The notes beneath the pieces are model-generated. The model was not told where the DNA came from. It saw only the letters and a program-made list of their open reading frames with translations, and ran no database searches. A stretch of DNA of 9,232 nt, from positions 1 to 9,232 of the forward strand of contig DATKCF010000130.1 of assembly GCA_035513345.1 (NCBI GenBank), given 5' to 3'. Source of the DNA: DATKCF01 sp035513345. Lineage in GTDB: Bacteria; Gemmatimonadota; Gemmatimonadetes; Longimicrobiales; RSA9. Shown here in pieces: positions 5,722 to 9,232 of the stretch. How positions within the stretch are numbered: the stretch's first letter is position 1; each line of letters opens with the position of its first letter. The position numbers and the translations under genes are program-made.

Positions 5722-8417
5722 CGGGCGGGAGCGGCGGTGCGCCGCGTTTGTACGAGCTTCTTCTCGGCCTTTACCCGCGCGCGTTTCGCCGTCGGTTCGG
5801 CGCTGCGATGGCCGAGACGTTTGCGGCGGAGCTGGGCGCCGCGCGTGTACGCGGCACGCTGGCGGTGGCGGGTCTGTGGGTGCGAGTAGTGGGTCGGACG
5901 CCGTTGCTCGCGCTCGAGGAGCGGATGCGCGCGCGTGGCGTTGGCGACGGCGGTGTGTTGGCAGGCGACGATGTGGCGGGCGGGTTCGCGACGGATCGCC
6001 GCGGCGTCGCGGGTGCGGCGGAGTCGTGGGTGCAGGATCTCCGTTTCTGCATGCGCGTGCTGGCGAGGTCGCCGGCGTTCGTGGTGGTTACAGTGGCGAC
6101 TGTGGCGCTGGGTGTCGGTGCATCGGCGACGCTGTTCAGTGTGATGAACGCGCTGTTGCTGCGGCCGCTTCCGGTGCAGGAGCCGGAGCGGCTGGTGCGG
6201 GTGCAGGAGCTTCGCGACCGGATCCTGTCGACGGATATGGAGGGGCCGCGCGTTCCGTTCGAGCGGTACCGCATGCTCGAGGAAGCGACGCGTGGCGTGT
6301 TTGCCGGACTGGCCGCTCAGAATGTCCGGAACCTGTCGATGCGGGCGGACGGACCGGCGTTCCCGGTGTCGGGCGTGCTTGCGACGGGCAACTATTTCGA
6401 GGTGCTCGGCGTGCGTCCCGCGGCCGGCCGGTTCTTTACGGAGCATGACGAACCGGTTGTCGTCCTGGGCTACCGGCTCTGGCAGCAGCGGTTCGGAGGT
6501 GCGCCGGACGTGATCGGGCGGACTGTCTACGTCAATGGATTCGCAATGACGGTGGGCGGTGTCGCGCCCGCCGATTTCGGCGGCACGATCGGTTTCATGT
6601 ACGCGGATGTGTGGGTTCCCCATGGTGCGTATGGCGGCGCGGGCTGGTCGAACGCCCGGGTCTCGCTGTTCGGCCGGCTACGTCCGGGCGTGGATGCGAC
6701 GTCTGCTTCGACAATTGCGAGCGCAGCGACGATCCGCATTCCGCCCGACGACGATCCCGGTGCCGAAGTGCACGGCGTCCGGCTCGAACCGATGACCGGG
6801 ATGCCGGCCACGATGACGGGCCCGGTGCAGGGGTTCCTCGGGTTGTTGCTGGCCGCGGCGCTGTTGGTTCTGCTGATCGCGGGAGCGAACGTCGCCGGCA
6901 TGCTGCTGGCCCGTGCCGTGAGCCGTCGTCGCGACCTTGCCGTCCGCCTGGCGCTCGGCATCGGCCGCGCACGTCTGATCCGCCAGCTCATGATCGAGGC
7001 GGTCACGCTGTTCGTGATCGGCGGTGTCGCGGGAATGATGGTGGCCGTGTGGGCGACGCGGTTGATCTCGCAAATGCGACTCCCGATAGCGGAGCAGGTC
7101 CGGATCGACGCGGCGCCCGACCTGCGCGTCCTCATCTTCGCGCTCGCGATCGCGGCTGTGACCGGTCTGCTGTTCGGACTGCTGCCGGCGCTGCACGCCG
7201 CGCGTTCCGACGTGGCGCCAGCGCTGCGCGACGGAGGCCGCAACGCGAGTCGCAGCGGCGGCCGCACACGCGACGTGTTCGTCGCAGCGCAACTCGCGAT
7301 GTCGGTGCTTCTGCTCATTGTCGCATCCCTTTTCGTCCGAACGCTGCAACGCTCGATGACGATGGATCCGGGCTTCCATGCCGACGGCGTACTGATGGCG
7401 ACGACGAACCTGGCGCCGCACGGCTACGACGCAGGGCGAGGCGAGGCCTTCTACACGCAGCTGCTCGACCGCGTGCACGCGTTGCAGGGCGTCGAATCGG
7501 CGGCCCTCGCCCAGGTCGCAATGCTGACGGGCGAAAGCGAAGTGTTCGGTGCGTGGCGCGCAGAGCCTGACGGCGAGGCCGTGCGCGCCGGGCAGAACGT
7601 CGTCGACGGCGCGTATTTCGAAACGCTGCGTCTCGACCTCGTCGCCGGGCGAGGCATTGCCGGCACGGATGTCGCCGGTGCGCCCGCAGTCGTGGTCGTC
7701 AACGAGTCGTTCGCGCGGCGGTTCTGGCCCGGCGGGAACCCCATCGGAAACGTCGTCCTGCGCGGCGACCAGCCGCACGAGGTCGTTGGTGTCGTACGCG
7801 ACGGCGCGTTCGTCGAGTTCGGCGAAGCGCCGAGTCCGTTTGCGTTCCTGGCTTCGGCGCAACGCTACTCGCCCAGGCAGGTGCTCCACGTCCGCATGCG
7901 TCCCGGCCAGGTGCCCGCGGAGCTGATCGCCGCGATCCGTGCCGAGGTCGCCGCTCTCGATGCCGATGTCGCCGTCGAAGGCGCCATGCCACTTTCCGAT
8001 GCCATCGGCGCCCTCCTGTTCCCACAGCGCTTCGCCGCCATCCTGATCGGACTGTTCGGACTCCTCGGCCTGCTCCTCGCCGGCATCGGCGTGTATGGCG
8101 TGCTGTCGCACAACGTCGCCCAGCGAACGCGCGAGTTCGGTATTCGCATTGCACTCGGTGCTGACACGCGAATGCTGCTCGCCATGGTGCTCCGCCGCGG
8201 CGCCATCCTCGCCATCGCCGGCGCCGCCGCCGGCCTGGTCGTTGCCGCGCTCCTGACCCGCTTCATCAGCAGCCTGCTCCACGGCCTCAGCCCACTCGAT
8301 GCACCCGCGTTCGTCGGTGTGCCGATCGTGCTCTGCGCCATCGCCCTCATCGCGAGCTACCTGCCGGCCCGTCGCACTCTCGGCGTCGATCCCGTCGAAG
8401 CGCTGCGTCGCGAGTGA
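5718..8417 (+). CDS. ADOP-type duplicated FtsX/MacB-like permease
   Basis: The 899-residue product has two tandem MacB/FtsX-like modules. A soluble N-terminal prefix (about 10-70) has the ADOP-typical LYELLLGLYPRAFRRRFG. Module 1 has a helix at 119-143 (VTVATVALGVGASATLFSV), a large periplasmic domain (about 150-365) and three helices at 371-397, 425-447 and 470-495. Module 2 repeats this: helix 518-541, periplasmic domain (545-765) and helices at 772-795, 828-850 and 866-884. Each FtsX domain carries its R-x-LALG motif (DLAVRLALGIGR near 406-417; REFGIRIALGAD near 805-816), and the protein ends DPVEALRRE. No ATPase gene lies beside it, as is usual for this orphan family. Relatives work in envelope transport or mechanical signalling, but the substrate is unknown. 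The minus-strand open frames over this gene are GC-bias shadows. Confidence 0.94.
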   Translation: MTGGSGGAPRLYELLLGLYPRAFRRRFGAAMAETFAAELGAARVRGTLAVAGLWVRVVGRTPLLALEERMRARGVGDGGVLAGDDVAGGFATDRRGVAGAAESWVQDLRFCMRVLARSPAFVVVTVATVALGVGASATLFSVMNALLLRPLPVQEPERLVRVQELRDRILSTDMEGPRVPFERYRMLEEATRGVFAGLAAQNVRNLSMRADGPAFPVSGVLATGNYFEVLGVRPAAGRFFTEHDEPVVVLGYRLWQQRFGGAPDVIGRTVYVNGFAMTVGGVAPADFGGTIGFMYADVWVPHGAYGGAGWSNARVSLFGRLRPGVDATSASTIASAATIRIPPDDDPGAEVHGVRLEPMTGMPATMTGPVQGFLGLLLAAALLVLLIAGANVAGMLLARAVSRRRDLAVRLALGIGRARLIRQLMIEAVTLFVIGGVAGMMVAVWATRLISQMRLPIAEQVRIDAAPDLRVLIFALAIAAVTGLLFGLLPALHAARSDVAPALRDGGRNASRSGGRTRDVFVAAQLAMSVLLLIVASLFVRTLQRSMTMDPGFHADGVLMATTNLAPHGYDAGRGEAFYTQLLDRVHALQGVESAALAQVAMLTGESEVFGAWRAEPDGEAVRAGQNVVDGAYFETLRLDLVAGRGIAGTDVAGAPAVVVVNESFARRFWPGGNPIGNVVLRGDQPHEVVGVVRDGAFVEFGEAPSPFAFLASAQRYSPRQVLHVRMRPGQVPAELIAAIRAEVAALDADVAVEGAMPLSDAIGALLFPQRFAAILIGLFGLLGLLLAGIGVYGVLSHNVAQRTREFGIRIALGADTRMLLAMVLRRGAILAIAGAAAGLVVAALLTRFISSLLHGLSPLDAPAFVGVPIVLCAIALIASYLPARRTLGVDPVEALRRE

Positions 8418-8450
8418 TCCGGATGCAAGCGACTCGACCCGCGGAGCAGG

Positions 8451-8489
8451 GCCGACCGGGGATCCCGGCCGTCGGCAGCCTCGCTGCCG
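8451..8489 (+). terminator. Overlapping hairpins after the ADOP gene
   Basis: GCCGACCGGG (8451-8460) pairs with CCCGG and TCGGC (8464-8468, 8472-8476) around GAT, with a three-base bulge. A second perfect stem CGGCAGC-CTC-GCTGCCG occupies 8473-8489. The two share bases, so they are mutually exclusive or sequential. The position 33 bases after the stop fits transcript-end structures, but no T-run follows. Confidence 0.45.
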
Positions 8490-8649
8490 CAACATTCCCA
8501 TTGATGCCGTGGTCTGCCCCTCACTGCGCGGTGGCTGCGTCCATCGCCGTACCGATTGATGGACGCGATTGCGCGGTCACAGCCGCCATTGGTGCCAACC
8601 GGAGCCCGGCTCATCGAACCATGCAAGCATCGCTCGTCTGGCCGGATGA

Positions 8650-8679
8650 TTGACGCCCGCCACACCGCGCGACTATCCT
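8650..8679 (+). promoter_or_regulatory. Orphan sigma-70-type promoter
   Basis: TTGACG (8650-8655), 18-base spacer, TATCCT (8674-8679). A transcript would start near 8686. The next credible coding start is 8937 or 8973, so it drives either a long leader of 250-290 bases or a short non-coding RNA (see the hairpin at 8745-8763). Confidence 0.45.
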
Positions 8680-8744
8680 GAACCTGGTTGCGGTCGGTCC
8701 TGCTCGAAGCGTGAATCGATCGAAGCTGGCCTTCCGTGCGTGAC

Positions 8745-8763
8745 TCGGGGAGTTTTCCCCCGA
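8745..8763 (+). terminator. Hairpin downstream of the orphan promoter
   Basis: TCGGGG (8745-8750) pairs with CCCCGA (8758-8763) across a seven-base loop rich in T. It lies about 60 bases after the predicted transcript start. The loop, not the 3' flank, carries the T-run, so intrinsic termination in the plus direction is uncertain. Confidence 0.3.
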
Positions 8764-8873
8764 ATCGTCGTTCGTCCGAAGCGCGGGACCGATCAGAACA
8801 GTGCCGTCGCGCTACGATCCGTGGGTCGACCGGACGGGCGTTCACGGCACCCCTCACGTATCACGCGGCTCTG

Positions 8874-8900
8874 TAGGTCACATTGCGACAGTGTGACTGA
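8874..8900. promoter_or_regulatory. 27-bp imperfect dyad before the right-edge gene
   Basis: Two 12-base arms (8874-8885 and 8889-8900) match as inverted copies at 9 of 12 positions around a 3-base centre, with the core GTCACA / TGTGAC perfect. It lies 37-73 bases before the possible starts at 8937 and 8973. It could be an operator or a recombinase core site; nothing decides between them. Confidence 0.4.
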
Positions 8901-8944
8901 CAGGGACGAAGTCCGTCCAGCCCGGCCCCATCAGCCATGGCGGT

Positions 8945-8960
8945 GCCCCGGATTCGGGGC
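8945..8960 (+). promoter_or_regulatory. GC hairpin just before the 8973 start
   Basis: GCCCCG (8945-8950), loop GATT, CGGGGC (8955-8960): a perfect six-base stem ending 12 bases before the ATG at 8973. If 8973 is the start it lies in the leader and could limit ribosome access; if 8937 is the start it is coding. Confidence 0.35.
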
Positions 8961-8972
8961 CAATTCAGGCGC

Positions 8973-9232
8973 ATGGTACACATTCACGTGCGACTGGCTG
9001 CGCCCGACCGCCTGGCACTCTCGTGCGAACGCTATCACGGGCCGACGATCCGACAGATCCGTGAGATCCCCGGACGGCGCTGGGATACGGAAACCCGGTG
9101 CTGGACGATTCCGTTCACCGACGACTCCGTCGAGCGTTTGCGCAGCATGTTCGGCAACCGCCTGCGCCTGGACCACGCACTGCTGCGGCCGGCCGGTCAG
9201 ACGGAGGCGGCAAGCGCAACGGTCGCAATCGC
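8973..9232 (+). CDS. N-terminal part of a possible tyrosine recombinase
   Basis: The ATG at 8973 opens a frame still open at the right edge (86 complete codons). An in-frame ATG at 8937 would add 12 residues (MAVPRIRGQFRR); neither has a good ribosome site. The first 60 residues read as a small alpha/beta domain: strands HIHVRLA and RLALSCERY, the segment IRQIREIPGRRWDTETRCWTIP (written here in full only as residues 27-34 and GRRWDTETRCWTIP, 34-47), then a helix SVERLRSMFG. The GxRWD...CWxxP pattern resembles the extra N-terminal region that precedes the core-binding domain in some environmental tyrosine recombinases, including integron-type integrases; similar motifs also occur in HARP-like DNA-binding domains. 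The catalytic domain would lie beyond the window, so the call is an inference. The frame is clearly coding by composition. Confidence 0.6.
   Translation, partial: MVHIHVRLAAPDRLALSCERYHGPTIRQIREIPGRRWDTETRCWTIPFTDDSVERLRSMFGNRLRLDHALLRPAGQTEAASATVAI

Larger units (their letters stand above)
8418..8936. other. Gene-free stretch after the permease
   Basis: No convincing coding frame is seen. The long minus-strand frame across 8357-8857 is Arg/Ser-rich and runs into the permease antisense, so it is rejected. The stretch holds the hairpins at 8451-8489, the promoter at 8650-8679, the hairpin at 8745-8763 and the dyad at 8874-8900. The rest shows nothing I can name. Confidence 0.55.

Noticed and set aside
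5610..6623. 337-codon minus-strand open frame
   Set aside because: Antisense to padR and the permease gene, extremely Arg/His-rich and without a ribosome site or motif.
6678..8501. 607-codon open frame on the minus strand
   Set aside because: It is exactly antisense to the permease gene and its product is rich in Asp, Glu, His, Arg and Gln without hydrophobic core, as expected for a GC-bias shadow frame.
8357..8857. 166-codon minus-strand open frame
   Set aside because: Composition is Arg/Ser/Gly-rich, it overlaps the end of the permease gene in antisense, and no ribosome site precedes its start.
2843..9232. A complete integron (attC-like site plus integrase-like gene)
   Set aside because: In the usual layout cassettes face away from the integrase. 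Here hicBA points toward the right-edge gene, and padR-ADOP, dat and ssb lie between. The two signals are reported separately.
1..9232. CRISPR array, tRNA or rRNA gene, insertion sequence
   Set aside because: No regularly spaced repeats, cloverleaf-like sequence, rRNA motif, transposase motif or long terminal inverted repeat was seen on either strand.

Overview
This is a GC-rich bacterial segment, best read as Gemmatimonadota or a neighbouring soil lineage. The assignment rests mainly on a PadR-type repressor overlapping the gene of a very large duplicated FtsX-like permease (the ADOP family, common in Acidobacteria and Gemmatimonadota). Many GTG/TTG starts and several small proteins without recognisable family fit this, but no rRNA or other phylogenetic marker is present.

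Layout, left to right. Positions 1-722 (minus) hold an unrecognised protein that runs off the left edge; its ribosome site and a good promoter are visible. Positions 723-1368 carry no gene but hold an AT-rich dyad and a strong rightward promoter that leads to a 60-residue protein (1369-1551). Next comes an unrecognised protein (1772-2107) whose real start seems to lie upstream at a non-standard codon. Then comes a HicB-HicA toxin-antitoxin pair (2317-2733) whose toxin gene is broken by one extra base. Downstream of it is a folded site (2843-2892) that resembles an integron attC site. Positions 2910-3553 hold a small two-helix membrane protein and a divergent small SH3/KOW-like protein.

A double hairpin (3560-3589) separates these from the leftward genes ssb (single-stranded-DNA-binding protein) and dat (D-amino-acid aminotransferase), the two best-recognised genes of the window. 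Divergent from dat lies padR-ADOP (5350-8417), with a TGTAC-type dyad just before padR that could be its autoregulatory operator. The last 800 bases hold hairpins after the permease gene, an orphan promoter with a hairpin about 65 bases downstream, a 27-bp imperfect dyad, and the beginning of a gene whose product resembles the N-terminal extension of some tyrosine recombinases.

The genes form no single pathway: DNA maintenance (ssb), D-amino-acid metabolism (dat), a regulated membrane permease (padR-ADOP) and a patch of small accessory genes (about 1000-3550). The features most worth checking are the decayed hicBA with its attC-like site, the possible recombinase at the right edge, and the unannotated promoters and dyads.
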